DNA of 7,197 nt from JAERML01 sp035687895 (lineage in GTDB: Bacteria > Bacteroidota > Ignavibacteria > UBA10030 > UBA6906): positions 1-7,197 of the forward strand of contig DASRUE010000118.1 of the NCBI GenBank assembly GCA_035687895.1. Reading direction: 5' to 3'. Positions within the stretch are counted from its first letter, which is position 1; every line of letters starts with the position of its first letter. This document shows, piece after piece, positions 1 to 6,097 of the stretch. Both the position numbers and the translations under genes were made by a program. The notes under the pieces were generated by a model, which saw only the letters and a list, made by a program, of their open reading frames with translations, made no database searches and was not told the origin of the DNA.

Positions 1-560
1 ACTCGAACGACGTCCTTCTCATGTGGGGAACGATCAGTGAGACGAACAACTATGGATTCTTCGTCCAACAAAGTGTGGCTATGCCATCCTCTTTTGCGGA
101 CGTGCCAAATAGTTTCGTTGCGGGGCACGGCACCACCATAGTTCCACAGAACTATTCCTGGATACATTACAACGTCAGCCCTGGCACATTTTATTATCGC
201 TTGAAACAGATCGATCTGGATGGATCTCTTCATTACACCGATGCCGTAGAAGTGGTTGTTGGATCGTTGACGGGAGCAGGCGAACAAAACGTTCCCCGAG
301 TATTCTCTCTCTCTCAAAATTATCCGAATCCTTTCAATCCCTCAACACTCATCCGGTATACGCTTGCAAAGGAAAGCTCAGTATCGCTCAAGGTGTACAA
401 CACACTCGGGCAGGAGGTGGTTGTTCTGGCGGAAGGTTTGCAGGAGGCTGGGGAGTATCAGGTGCAGTTGGATGCGGCCCACCTGGCCAGCGGCACGTAC
501 CTCTACAGACTAAGCACCGATGATTTCACGTCATCGAGGAAACTCATCGTGTTGCGGTAG
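1..560 (+). CDS. T9SS-sorted secreted protein, C-terminal part (5' end outside window)
   Basis: The reading frame is open from the first complete codon at position 3, and bases 1-2 finish an upstream codon, so this is the 3' end of a longer gene. The ATG at 21 is internal: the matching codon in the paralogue downstream is ACG in mid-protein. The visible part has an Ig/FnIII-like module, with the YYRLKQIDLDGS and HYTDAVEVVV signatures that usually precede the sorting tail in FCB secreted proteins. The last 87 residues form a type A T9SS sorting domain (QNYPNPFNPST, YNTLGQEV, ASGTYLYRL, RKLIVLR). In this family the domain directs an already exported protein through the outer membrane and is usually cleaved. 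The catalytic or adhesive part lies outside the window, so the function is unknown. The last 560 coding bases match 2805-3364 at about 93% without gaps. Confidence 0.93.
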   Translation, partial: SNDVLLMWGTISETNNYGFFVQQSVAMPSSFADVPNSFVAGHGTTIVPQNYSWIHYNVSPGTFYYRLKQIDLDGSLHYTDAVEVVVGSLTGAGEQNVPRVFSLSQNYPNPFNPSTLIRYTLAKESSVSLKVYNTLGQEVVVLAEGLQEAGEYQVQLDAAHLASGTYLYRLSTDDFTSSRKLIVLR

Positions 561-584
561 CACAGATTAGACAGCATGTAACAT

Positions 585-618
585 AAAACCCCGTCCGGTT
601 GGCCGAGCGGGGTTTTTT
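585..618 (+). terminator. Rho-independent terminator of the first T9SS gene
   Basis: A 9-bp stem, AAAACCCCG (585-593) with CGGGGTTTT (608-616), is followed by a T run to 618, 25 bases after the TAG stop. The loop can extend the stem through CGG/CCG (596-598 with 603-605). The A run on the left arm would give a U tract on the other strand, so it could work both ways. The same hairpin with a similar loop recurs at 3389, 5246 and 6058. Confidence 0.88.
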
Positions 619-876
619 CTTTCTTGGTTTTTCCTCCCAGTTGCCTCGGCATCACTCCTCAATCGCTCGGCCGCGTTTCCGCAAAAAAACTTTCTTCAAA
701 AAAATTCTTCCTGCTACATTTCATATGGAATTCTTCGCCTCTTGATTGTTCACCACGGAGGATCCTGCGACGTAATCCTGACCTTCGATGAATCATTCTT
801 ACATCTCCGCGACACCATATTGTAGAACTTCCAAGCCAAATCAGCGCCGATTGCAAAAAAAAGTTGGCTCAGTTGG
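619..876. other. Spacer without a gene; A-tracts
   Basis: I see no supported coding sequence between the terminator and the candidate promoter at 877. An antisense frame at 659-856 has low-complexity, arginine-rich composition and no family look. There are A7 tracts at 683-689 and 698-704 and an A8 tract at 855-862, the last just upstream of the sigma-54-like site. They could bend DNA, but this is only a composition remark. Confidence 0.5.
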
Positions 877-892
877 TGGCATGTGATTTGCC
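877..892 (+). promoter_or_regulatory. Candidate sigma-54 (RpoN) -24/-12 promoter
   Basis: TGGCATGTGATTTGCC matches the RpoN consensus TGGCACG-N4-TTGCW at every defined base except C6 (T here) and W16 (C here). The invariant GG (878-879) and GC (890-891) have the standard spacing. Transcription would start near 903, leaving a leader of about 70 bases before the ATG at 971. No enhancer site for an activator was identified. A single match of this kind can occur by chance. Confidence 0.45.
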
Positions 893-970
893 ATAAATGC
901 CAAGGAGCTGCTCGAGAAAGGCTAGACCGGTTTCTCTACGAGAACAAGCAGAAATATATAGGAAGGCAGC

Positions 971-3364
971 ATGCACAGCAGCCTATGCGCGCATTATACA
1001 TATCTGTTCTTAATCGTGTTCCTCGTTTCGGAAGCACAATCGGCCACCATTACCTCTGCACAATCAGGCAATTGGAATAGCGGACCAACGTGGGTCGGAG
1101 GAGTCGCACCTGTCGCGGCAGATAACGCAGTCATTGCAAGCGGGCATACCGTCACACTTACAGTTGCAACTTCCATAACAAACTTCACCATAAACAGCAG
1201 TGGCACTCTGGCCGATGGCGGATTCAACCTGACCGTTTCCGGAAATCTAGTGCTCAACGGAACCTGGAGCGGAAGTGGGGCTGGTCGATTGGTCATGACG
1301 GGTGCCAGCGCCACGCTTGACGGGACGGGCACAATCAACAACGCAAATCGTTTGGACATGTCAACAGGGAGCAAAACCATCCTGGCCACCGCTAATCTCA
1401 CCTTCACTGGAACCAATCAGCGCATAGATGTAAGGACTGGCAATACAGTGACCAACAATGGTATTGTAACGTTGGAGAGAATTACGGACGCCGGTGCTAC
1501 GTCGACCTGGGTTAATGCCGCCAATTCTACAGTGAACGTAAGTGAGGATTTACTCTCGACCGGTACGTTGACTGCCACAGCGTCTGGAAACACGATAAAC
1601 TACAATGGTACAACTCTGGGGCAAACTGTCAAGGCAACAACGTATCATCATCTGGTGGTTAACAAGACGGGACAGACTGCAACGCTTGGCGGGAACACAA
1701 TAGTCAATGGCAATCTCACACTCTCTTCAGGTACTTTGAGTACGAGTGCTAGCAACTTTAATCTCACCGTTGCCGGGAACTGGACCAACAACGGTGGGAG
1801 CTTCACCCCGGGGACGGGGACAGTAACCTTCAACAGTACAACGGCAGCGCAATCGATCAACGGAACAGCAGCCAGCCAAACATTCAGGAATATCACGGTC
1901 AACAAATCGGGACAAACGCTGAGTGTGGGAGGAAGCACCGCCACGCTGACGCTCAATGGAACACTGACCCTGACCGCAGGGACCTTCTCGGCCGGAACAG
2001 CAAGTGCTATTAACGTCGCAGGCAACTGGACAAATAACGGCGGAACCTTCACCGGGGGAACGGGGACAGTAGCTTTCAACGGCGCGGCCAATCAGGTCAT
2101 CGGAGGAACCGCGTCCACCACCTTTGCAAGTATGACGGCAAACAACTCAAGTGGGATCACGATCAACACCAGCGCAACAGTGTCGGCGACGTTGACAATG
2201 ACAAGTGGGAATATTGCCACGGGATCCAACGCGCTCACACTTGGTACAGGCACGTCATCGCTGGGAACACTCTCGAGAACTTCAGGGACAATAGTCGGCA
2301 ACTTCAGAAGGTGGTTTGCCGGGGCAACAGTAAGTAACGTGTTGTTTCCGACAGGAACCGCAACCAATTATCGTCCGGCAAATACAAGTTTCACTGTGGC
2401 ACCTTCGGCCGGTGGAACCCTGACCGCGTCGTTTACTGCATCGAACCCCGGCACGAATGGGCTACCGCTGGATGATGCTGGAACAAGCATCGTGAATTGC
2501 GGTGGAGATGGTTTCTGGACCCTCACTGCTGGCGATGGCTTAACAGGAGGAACGTATTCGTTGGACTTGACTGCGGACGGCTTTGGTAACGTGTCCGACT
2601 TTACGACGCTGAGGATTCTCAAGCGTGCCGATGCTCTCAGTGCTTGGACACTCGACGGTACTCATTCTCCAGGGACAGGCTCCAATTCAATACCTGTTGT
2701 CCACAGAACCGGTATGTCCGGGTTCTCGGAGTTTGGCATCGGTGGCGCGTCTGACAACCCACTTCCGATTCAGCTAATATACTTCACTGGAGCAGCTGTT
2801 GCCAACTCGAACGACATCCTTCTCACGTGGGGAACGATCAGTGAGACGAACAACTATGGATTCTTCGTCCAACAAAGTGTGGCTATGCCATCCTCTTTTG
2901 CGGACGTGCCAAATAGTTTCGTTGCGGGACATGGCACCACCCTTGTTCCACAGGACTACTCCTGGATACATGACAATGTCAGCCCTGGCACATTGTACTA
3001 TCGCTTGAAACAAATCGATCTGGATGGGTCTGTTCATTATACCGATGCCGTAGAAGTGGTTGTTGGAGCGTTGACGGGAACAGGCGAACAGGACGTTCCC
3101 CGAGTATTCTCTCTCTCTCAAAATTATCCGAATCCGTTCAATCCATCAACAATCATCCGGTACACGCTTCCGAAGGAAAGCTCTGTATCGCTCAGGGTGT
3201 ACAACCTACTTGGGCAGGAGGTGGCTGTTCTGGCGGAAGGTTTGCAGAAGGCTGGGGAGTATCAGGTGCAGTTGGATGCGGGCAACCTTGCCAGCGGCAC
3301 GTACCTCTACAGACTAAGCACCGATGATTTCGCGTCATCGAGGAAACTCATCGTGTTGCGGTAG
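971..3364 (+). CDS. Secreted beta-helix/adhesin-like protein with Ig-like module and T9SS sorting domain
   Basis: This 797-residue protein is probably exported by Sec and then secreted or surface-anchored by T9SS. The ATG at 971 follows AGGAAGG (960-966). Residues 1-24 form a signal peptide, with hydrophobic YLFLIVFLV and probable cleavage near AQS/A. Residues 25-65 (SGNWNSGPTWVGGVAP, IASGHTVTL) resemble the start of many FCB beta-helix proteins. Residues 65-480 are rich in G, T, N and S with repeated short strands, including two GNWTNNGG-F-GTGTV-FN units starting at residues 269 and 351 and a more diverged unit before them; this suggests a parallel beta-helix. Residues 597-700 are an Ig/FnIII-like module (PLPIQLIYFTG, YYRLKQIDLDGS). 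Residues 711-797 are the type A sorting domain (QNYPNPFNPST, RKLIVLR). No catalytic motif is visible. Adhesion or a surface-layer role is inferred from architecture only. The 3' 560 bases are shared with the gene at 1-560. Confidence 0.95.
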   Translation: MHSSLCAHYTYLFLIVFLVSEAQSATITSAQSGNWNSGPTWVGGVAPVAADNAVIASGHTVTLTVATSITNFTINSSGTLADGGFNLTVSGNLVLNGTWSGSGAGRLVMTGASATLDGTGTINNANRLDMSTGSKTILATANLTFTGTNQRIDVRTGNTVTNNGIVTLERITDAGATSTWVNAANSTVNVSEDLLSTGTLTATASGNTINYNGTTLGQTVKATTYHHLVVNKTGQTATLGGNTIVNGNLTLSSGTLSTSASNFNLTVAGNWTNNGGSFTPGTGTVTFNSTTAAQSINGTAASQTFRNITVNKSGQTLSVGGSTATLTLNGTLTLTAGTFSAGTASAINVAGNWTNNGGTFTGGTGTVAFNGAANQVIGGTASTTFASMTANNSSGITINTSATVSATLTMTSGNIATGSNALTLGTGTSSLGTLSRTSGTIVGNFRRWFAGATVSNVLFPTGTATNYRPANTSFTVAPSAGGTLTASFTASNPGTNGLPLDDAGTSIVNCGGDGFWTLTAGDGLTGGTYSLDLTADGFGNVSDFTTLRILKRADALSAWTLDGTHSPGTGSNSIPVVHRTGMSGFSEFGIGGASDNPLPIQLIYFTGAAVANSNDILLTWGTISETNNYGFFVQQSVAMPSSFADVPNSFVAGHGTTLVPQDYSWIHDNVSPGTLYYRLKQIDLDGSVHYTDAVEVVVGALTGTGEQDVPRVFSLSQNYPNPFNPSTIIRYTLPKESSVSLRVYNLLGQEVAVLAEGLQKAGEYQVQLDAGNLASGTYLYRLSTDDFASSRKLIVLR
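1775..2080 (+). repeat. Internal repeat units in the beta-helix region
   Basis: Two units, starting at 1775 and 2021 (246 bases or 82 residues apart), each begin GNWTNNGG and continue with an F-rich strand and GTGTV-FN. They are followed by similar NITVNKSGQT or SMTANNSSGI strands. A weaker relative (INYNGTTLGQ, LVVNKTGQTATLGG) lies just before the first. DNA between the unit starts is clearly related but not identical, so this is an old duplication. Confidence 0.75.
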
Positions 3365-3420
3365 CACAGATTAGACAGCATGTAACATAAAACCCCGCCG
3401 GCTGGCCGAGCGGGGTTTGT
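2805..3420 (+). repeat. Second copy of the 3' gene end plus terminator (first copy 1-618)
   Basis: Alignment by eye at an offset of 2804 gives 37 mismatches and no gaps over 560 coding bases (about 93% identity), with about 18 residue changes in 179. The first 33 bases after the stop are identical, and similarity runs through the terminator with one single-base gap. It ends just after the hairpin (TTTTTTCT against TTTGTCAA). The left limit of the repeat cannot be seen because copy one is cut by the window edge. Confidence 0.95.
3389..3419 (+). terminator. Terminator of the 797-residue T9SS gene, possibly bidirectional
   Basis: The stem AAACCCCG (3390-3397) pairs with CGGGGTTT (3411-3418), 25 bases after the stop. 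The T tract is short on this strand (TTTG). On the other strand the A run of the left arm would supply a U tract, so it could also stop transcription from the convergent gene ending at 3563. The loop GCCGAG is shared with the copies at 585 and 5246. Confidence 0.8.
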
Positions 3421-3503
3421 CAATTGGGAAGACAGCGAATCCTGCGTCGTTACTTCTGCAGAAGGAGCTTTTTCGTTTGGATGAATTTCGTTGCATCTAA
3501 ACA

Positions 3504-3524
3504 GGACACGACTGAGTCGTGTCC
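3504..3524. repeat. REP-like palindrome between convergent genes
   Basis: Two perfect 10-base arms, GGACACGACT (3504-3513) and its reverse complement (3515-3524), surround one central G. Read on the minus strand, the element begins GTGGGGACACGACT, so its 5' end has the GTGGGG style of the palindromes around the RAYT at 5459-6018. It lies 38 bases past the stop of the minus-strand gene and has only a weak T tract (TGTTT), so it is more likely a REP-type repeat than a plain terminator, though it could do both. Confidence 0.7.
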
Positions 3525-3562
3525 CCACGAAACTTTGCAAGAGTGGATTTGTGTAACATCAG

Positions 3563-4639
3563 TTATTTTAGTACCAACATCCGCATCACCGATGAAAACG
3601 AACCGGCTTGCCCGGGGCGGGCATGCATGACGTAAAAATACACCCCGCTCGGAATTCCGTCAGCGTTCCAATCAACTGCGTACGTGCCGGGAGATTTCGT
3701 TTCGCTTATCAACGTTTCAATTTCTCTGCCTAGCACGTCAAACACTTTCATAGAGACTAACCCTTCGCGGGCAACTTGATATGTAATACGCGTTGACGGA
3801 TTGAACGGATTTGGATAGTTCTGCATCAGCACAAAGTCGGCGGGAACAGCATCGCTCAAACGAACATCCGACGAGACCGGTCCGCTCCACGAAACACTGC
3901 CGACGTTGATCGTGCCGGTGTTCGGTTGAAGCGTGTCGGCGGCGACCACCGTGACGGACGCTCCATTGCGCGCAAGAAAGCTATAAATGATTATTCGATT
4001 CGAAAGAATAGTTGAGGCAGTACGCCTGTCCGTTTTTATGCGCAGAGCTTGATGGACTCCACCTCCAGGCAGCGTGAGATTACCGTATGCATCAACCGTG
4101 TTGATGACCGTGTGATTGTTAATCGTAACGTTTGGTGGCAACGGAGGTGGAAGGGTAATGATGGACGATTCAGCATACGCTGATGTCCAACTCGTTCCCA
4201 ATGTCATTGGCAGTTGATACAGAATTGCGTCGGGAACGTTTCTTGATCGAAACTGGAAACTTCCTGCTTGCGCAGATCCTGGAAAAAGAAGATTGGTTCC
4301 GAGCTTTTGGTAAGAGTAAAATGTTCCAACCCCCCCGGTGCCGTAGCGCTGCGAATGCGTTGAACCGGGAAAGAGACTGAAGAACGGCGTGGTATCCGGA
4401 CGTACGCTTATAACGGTTCCAATGAAATTCGTGGCCAGCGTACTGAAGTTCCACGATGTAGCCCCGAGCGTTCCGATGTTCGCGGTATGAGTAGCTGTGT
4501 CAGTTCTACTCGTGATCGAGATGCCAAGGGCCAGTGTCGCGCCAACGTCAGCGGCGGTAATCGAGATTTGTGCGACCGCAGACGCCACGATAACAACGGT
4601 GAGAGACAACGAAACGACCAAACGAAGAAAGGACTTCAT
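3563..4639 (-). CDS. Secreted protein of unknown function with T9SS sorting domain
   Basis: This 358-residue protein starts at an ATG preceded by AGGGG about 7 bases upstream. Residues 1-23 are a clear Sec signal peptide (MKSFLRLVVSLSLTVVIVAS, cleavage after AVA). Residues 24-265 form a beta-rich exported region (WNFSTLATNF, YQLPMTLGTSWTS, proline run PPPLPP near 164-169) that I cannot assign to a named family. Residues 268-358 are a type A T9SS sorting domain (QNYPNPFNPST at 273-283, FDVLGREI, SGVYFY, MLVLK), so the product should be secreted or held at the cell surface. It appears to be the last gene of a leftward operon, about 90 bases after the 43-residue peptide gene. It converges on the 797-residue gene. 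Its sorting domain is about 5 residues longer than its neighbours' near residue 340, where a 15-base palindrome lies. Confidence 0.93.
   Translation of the reverse strand: MKSFLRLVVSLSLTVVIVASAVAQISITAADVGATLALGISITSRTDTATHTANIGTLGATSWNFSTLATNFIGTVISVRPDTTPFFSLFPGSTHSQRYGTGGVGTFYSYQKLGTNLLFPGSAQAGSFQFRSRNVPDAILYQLPMTLGTSWTSAYAESSIITLPPPLPPNVTINNHTVINTVDAYGNLTLPGGGVHQALRIKTDRRTASTILSNRIIIYSFLARNGASVTVVAADTLQPNTGTINVGSVSWSGPVSSDVRLSDAVPADFVLMQNYPNPFNPSTRITYQVAREGLVSMKVFDVLGREIETLISETKSPGTYAVDWNADGIPSGVYFYVMHARPGQAGSFSSVMRMLVLK
3609..3623. repeat. Small GC-rich palindrome inside the sorting-domain coding sequence
   Basis: TGCCCG (3609-3614), a GGG loop and CGGGCA (3618-3623) form a perfect 6-bp hairpin within codons for HARPGQ of the minus-strand T9SS protein. 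It resembles the inner CCCGCC/GGCGGG hairpins of the repeats at 5298-5313 and 6111-6125. Its 15 bases equal the 5 extra residues of this sorting domain. Confidence 0.45.
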
Positions 4640-4729
4640 TTTGCACCCCTGCGTTTATGATGGGACATCTGTGAAGAGTAAAGCTTCTTGCAGCTCAAAG
4701 AGAATCACGTCGGTGACTGCGTTACAATC
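4640..4729 (-). other. Spacer between the 43-residue gene and the T9SS gene
   Basis: Ninety bases lie between the stop of the small peptide gene and the ATG at 4639. Apart from the AGGGG ribosome site next to the ATG, I see no convincing promoter (TTTG and a TACTCTTC-like box are only 15 bases apart) and no terminator. Read-through from the upstream genes is therefore plausible. Confidence 0.45.
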
Positions 4730-4861
4730 TCAGCGGTAAGCTCGATGTGCCATAGAACCCTCCAAGCCCGCCTGAGCGACTTTGTCCGCTTTGTTGTAAG
4801 CGGTTCGCGCCATTGCGCCGGTGATGCAAAAGGGGAGAAGCAACAGAAGAAATGTTTTCAT
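4730..4861 (-). CDS. 43-residue exported peptide or start of a decayed exported protein
   Basis: This short gene starts at an ATG (4861-4859) with AAAGGA about 8 bases upstream and overlaps the stop of the lipoprotein gene by ATGA, a classic translational-coupling junction. The first 18 residues, MKTFLLLLLPFCITGAMA, are an excellent signal peptide with AMA cleavage. The mature part is only about 25 residues, polar and alanine-rich (NKADKVAQAGLEG), ending at TGA (4732-4730). I recognise no family. It may be a genuine small secreted peptide, or the surviving start of a longer exported protein, since its partner upstream also looks truncated. Good start signals and a signal peptide make translation likely; function is unknown. 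Confidence 0.55.
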   Translation of the reverse strand: MKTFLLLLLPFCITGAMARTAYNKADKVAQAGLEGSMAHRAYR

Positions 4862-5136
4862 TGCAGGAGTCCTTTGAATGTTGGGGAATGCTTTGATGTG
4901 TGTTTGTTGATGCTGAGGCTGAGCGAAAGCAGCATGTCGTGGGGGAGTTTTTGAGTCGGAAGTACACCGACAACCTCACGACGTTCAAGATCAAAGAACG
5001 TTATCCTGTTGAGCGCAGAGTGTGTAATGGCGAGGAAATGGACCGGCAGATGCGAGGGTTGGTGCGTTTGACATCCCGCTAAGAGGAACAAGAGGCCGTA
5101 CCTTGGCAGGGGGGATGTTCGCATAGACATCTTCAC
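4858..5136 (-). pseudogene. Truncated beta-propeller (YVTN/YncE-like) lipoprotein
   Basis: The frame starts at GTG 5136 or ATG 5130; the sequence does not decide, and no strong ribosome site is seen. A lipoprotein signal (RYGLLFLLAGC, lipobox LAGC, Cys22 from the GTG) would anchor it by a lipid. Residues 34-71 read like the first blade of a YVTN/YncE-type beta-propeller: a strand FLAITHSALNRITFFDLE, then REVVGVLPTQ, then LPHDMLLS. In the family this continues 'SPDG...' for six or seven more blades. Here it turns abruptly into a low-complexity tail (LSLSINKHTSKHS) and stops at TGA 4858-4860, giving 92 residues instead of the usual 300 or more. A deletion after residue 71 is the simplest explanation. 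A promoter lies just upstream, and the stop overlaps the next gene by ATGA. The fold assignment rests on one blade, so it is moderate. Confidence 0.5.
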
Positions 5137-5190
5137 AAAGAGCGTCGAATGGAACCTTCACAACCTGTGTCATACTTCTGATGACCCAGA

Positions 5191-5220
5191 TAAAGGTATG
5201 GAAAATCCAGTGAATGTCAA
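5191..5220 (-). promoter_or_regulatory. Bacteroidota-type promoter of the lipoprotein operon
   Basis: On the minus strand TTG (5220-5218, within TTGACA) is followed after 19 bases by TACCTTTA (5198-5191). The Bacteroidota consensus is TTTG-N19-21-TAnnTTTG, so spacing and most defined bases match. TTGACA is also a perfect sigma-70 -35 box with a poor -10 (TACCTT). It sits about 55-60 bases upstream of the lipoprotein start, in the right direction. Confidence 0.5.
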
Positions 5221-5245
5221 GCGTATTGGTCAGGGTAAGAACACG

Positions 5246-5280
5246 AAACCCCGCCCGGTTGACCGAGCGGGGTTTGTTGT
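5246..5280. terminator. Terminator-like hairpin, left copy flanking the RAYT
   Basis: The stem AAACCCCG (5246-5253) pairs with CGGGGTTT (5268-5275), followed by GTTGTT. No plus-strand gene ends upstream that would need it. It lies behind the minus-strand promoter at 5220 and in front of the RAYT gene. It joins directly to the palindrome at 5286-5337, and both parts together recur at 6058-6149. Confidence 0.75.
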
Positions 5281-5285
5281 TGTTT

Positions 5286-5337
5286 GTAGGGGCGATTCCC
5301 TGCCTGAGGCGGGATCTTCGACATGAATCGCGTCTAC
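5286..5337. repeat. REP-like nested palindrome, left of the RAYT
   Basis: The outer arms are GTAGGGGCGATTC (5286-5298) and GAATCGCGTCTAC (5325-5337), with two mismatches in 13 pairs. Inside is a smaller hairpin CCCTGCC/GGCGGG (5298-5313) with one bulged T. The left end has the GTAG tetranucleotide known to mark REP sequences recognised by RAYT proteins. With the hairpin at 5246 it forms a composite repeated at 6058-6149 with about 86% identity. Confidence 0.75.
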
Positions 5338-5458
5338 TGCGCTTCTTGTTGACTTTCGATATTATTTCCATTGATTCAACTCCATGGAATCCTCGGATAT
5401 GGGTTTCTTGCTGAATTGGTCCAGCGCCAGATCGATTCCACGGACAAACAGATTGGTG

Positions 5459-6018
5459 ATGCAGGCTCAAGCTCCAAAACATCATCGTCGTTCAATGCGG
5501 TTGAAAGAGTATGATTACTCGTGGGTGGGATGGTACTATGTTACGATATGCACCAAGGATGGTGAACGCACGCTCGGCAAGATCGTTGGCGAAGCGATGG
5601 TTCCTTCAAGGCAGGGACAATCATTGAAGAATGTTGGCGAGGCCTTCCGAAGCATTTTCCATCGGTCGGATTGGATGAGTATGTTGTCATGCCGAATCAT
5701 TTTCATGGCATTGTTATCATCAATGACACCCGTAGGGGTTTGATTAATCAAACCCCTACGAAGGAATGGCAAATGATGAAGACATCGGATATCACCCTGG
5801 GGAAGATTGTACGCCATTTCAAGGCAAGGGCAACCAAAACGATTCATGACATTGGTCTTGCAGGATTCCAATGGCAACGGAATTATTACGAGCATATCGT
5901 CCGCAATGATGCCGATCTCCATCGAATCCGGACCTATATCCAGAATAACCCCCTTCAATGGGCACTCGACGAGGAGAATCCAGAGAACAATCAAGCCGAG
6001 CAGTCAGCAGTTCGATGA
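5459..6018 (+). pseudogene. REP-associated tyrosine transposase (RAYT, Y1/HUH), frameshifted
   Basis: RAYTs are single-copy, housekeeping-like relatives of IS200/IS605 transposases that nick REP hairpins. From ATG 5459 frame 2 gives the family N-terminus (KHHRRSMRLKEYDYSW, YYVTICTKD, TLGKIVG). The family pattern then continues in frame 1 from about 5614 (GTIIEECWRGLPKHFPSVG, LDEYVVMPNHFHG). The HUH pair is His 5698 and His 5704, and the catalytic tyrosine is one of the YY at 5884-5889 in QWQRNYYEHIVRN. The C-terminus is NNPLQWALDEENPEN. Joined, it would be about 185 residues, normal for the group. The break at 5612-5613 leaves two bases where three are needed, so one base is missing, or two are extra. 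All key residues survive, so a recent mutation or a sequencing error is likely. Upstream in-frame codons back to 5384 lack family character. No good ribosome site is seen before 5459. Codons 5731-5760 are a perfect palindrome. Confidence 0.88.
5731..5760. repeat. Perfect 30-bp REP-like palindrome inside the RAYT frame
   Basis: The left half CGTAGGGGTTTGATT is followed by its exact reverse complement, with no loop bases and no mismatch. It begins on a codon boundary of the RAYT frame and encodes RRGLINQTPT. Being a 10-codon palindrome in register, it encodes the same ten residues on the opposite strand. It holds the GTAG tetranucleotide (5732-5735) on both strands. It lies between the HUH motif and the catalytic-tyrosine helix, a spot suited to a tolerated loop. 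Confidence 0.92.
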
Positions 6019-6057
6019 GTTGGTGATGGGCTGACGCCTGATGCGCATCTAAACATA

Positions 6058-6090
6058 AAACCCCGCCCAGTTGGCCGAGTGGGGTTTGTT
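6058..6090. terminator. Terminator-like hairpin, right copy flanking the RAYT
   Basis: The stem AAACCCCG (6058-6065) pairs with TGGGGTTT (6080-6087), the last pair being G-T, followed by GTTGTT. It lies 40 bases after the RAYT stop and so can end its transcript. On the minus strand it is followed by TTTTATGTTT and could stop transcription of the 67-residue gene. Confidence 0.78.
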
Positions 6091-6097
6091 GTTTCTT

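Noticed and set aside
883..1080. A 65-codon plus-strand frame with a CHKC-like start
   Set aside because: It covers the candidate promoter leader and the start of the well-supported 797-residue gene in another frame, has no ribosome site, and looks like nothing known.
1775..2080. Could the regularly spaced repeats be a CRISPR array?
   Set aside because: Only two imperfect units 246 bases apart, in frame and coding for beta-strand repeats.
994..2622. Several long antisense frames opposite the beta-helix region
   Set aside because: They are valine- and proline-rich mirror frames of a GT/AC-rich repetitive gene, with no start signals; codon-bias shadows.
4688..4954. Plus-strand frame opposite the small exported peptide
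   Set aside because: No ribosome site or signal peptide; the opposite strand has an SD, a signal peptide and an ATGA junction.
5346..5380. Possible sigma-70 promoter (TTGACT) before the RAYT
   Set aside because: No acceptable -10 box lies 16-18 bases downstream; TATTAT is too close.
4991..5485. A 164-codon minus-strand frame
   Set aside because: It runs through the REP palindrome, terminator hairpin and promoter and has no recognisable family; the lipoprotein frame fits better.
5536..5994. Antisense frame through the RAYT that also encodes RRGLINQTPT
   Set aside because: The shared peptide is a result of the palindrome being in codon register; the rest of the frame has no transposase or other family features.
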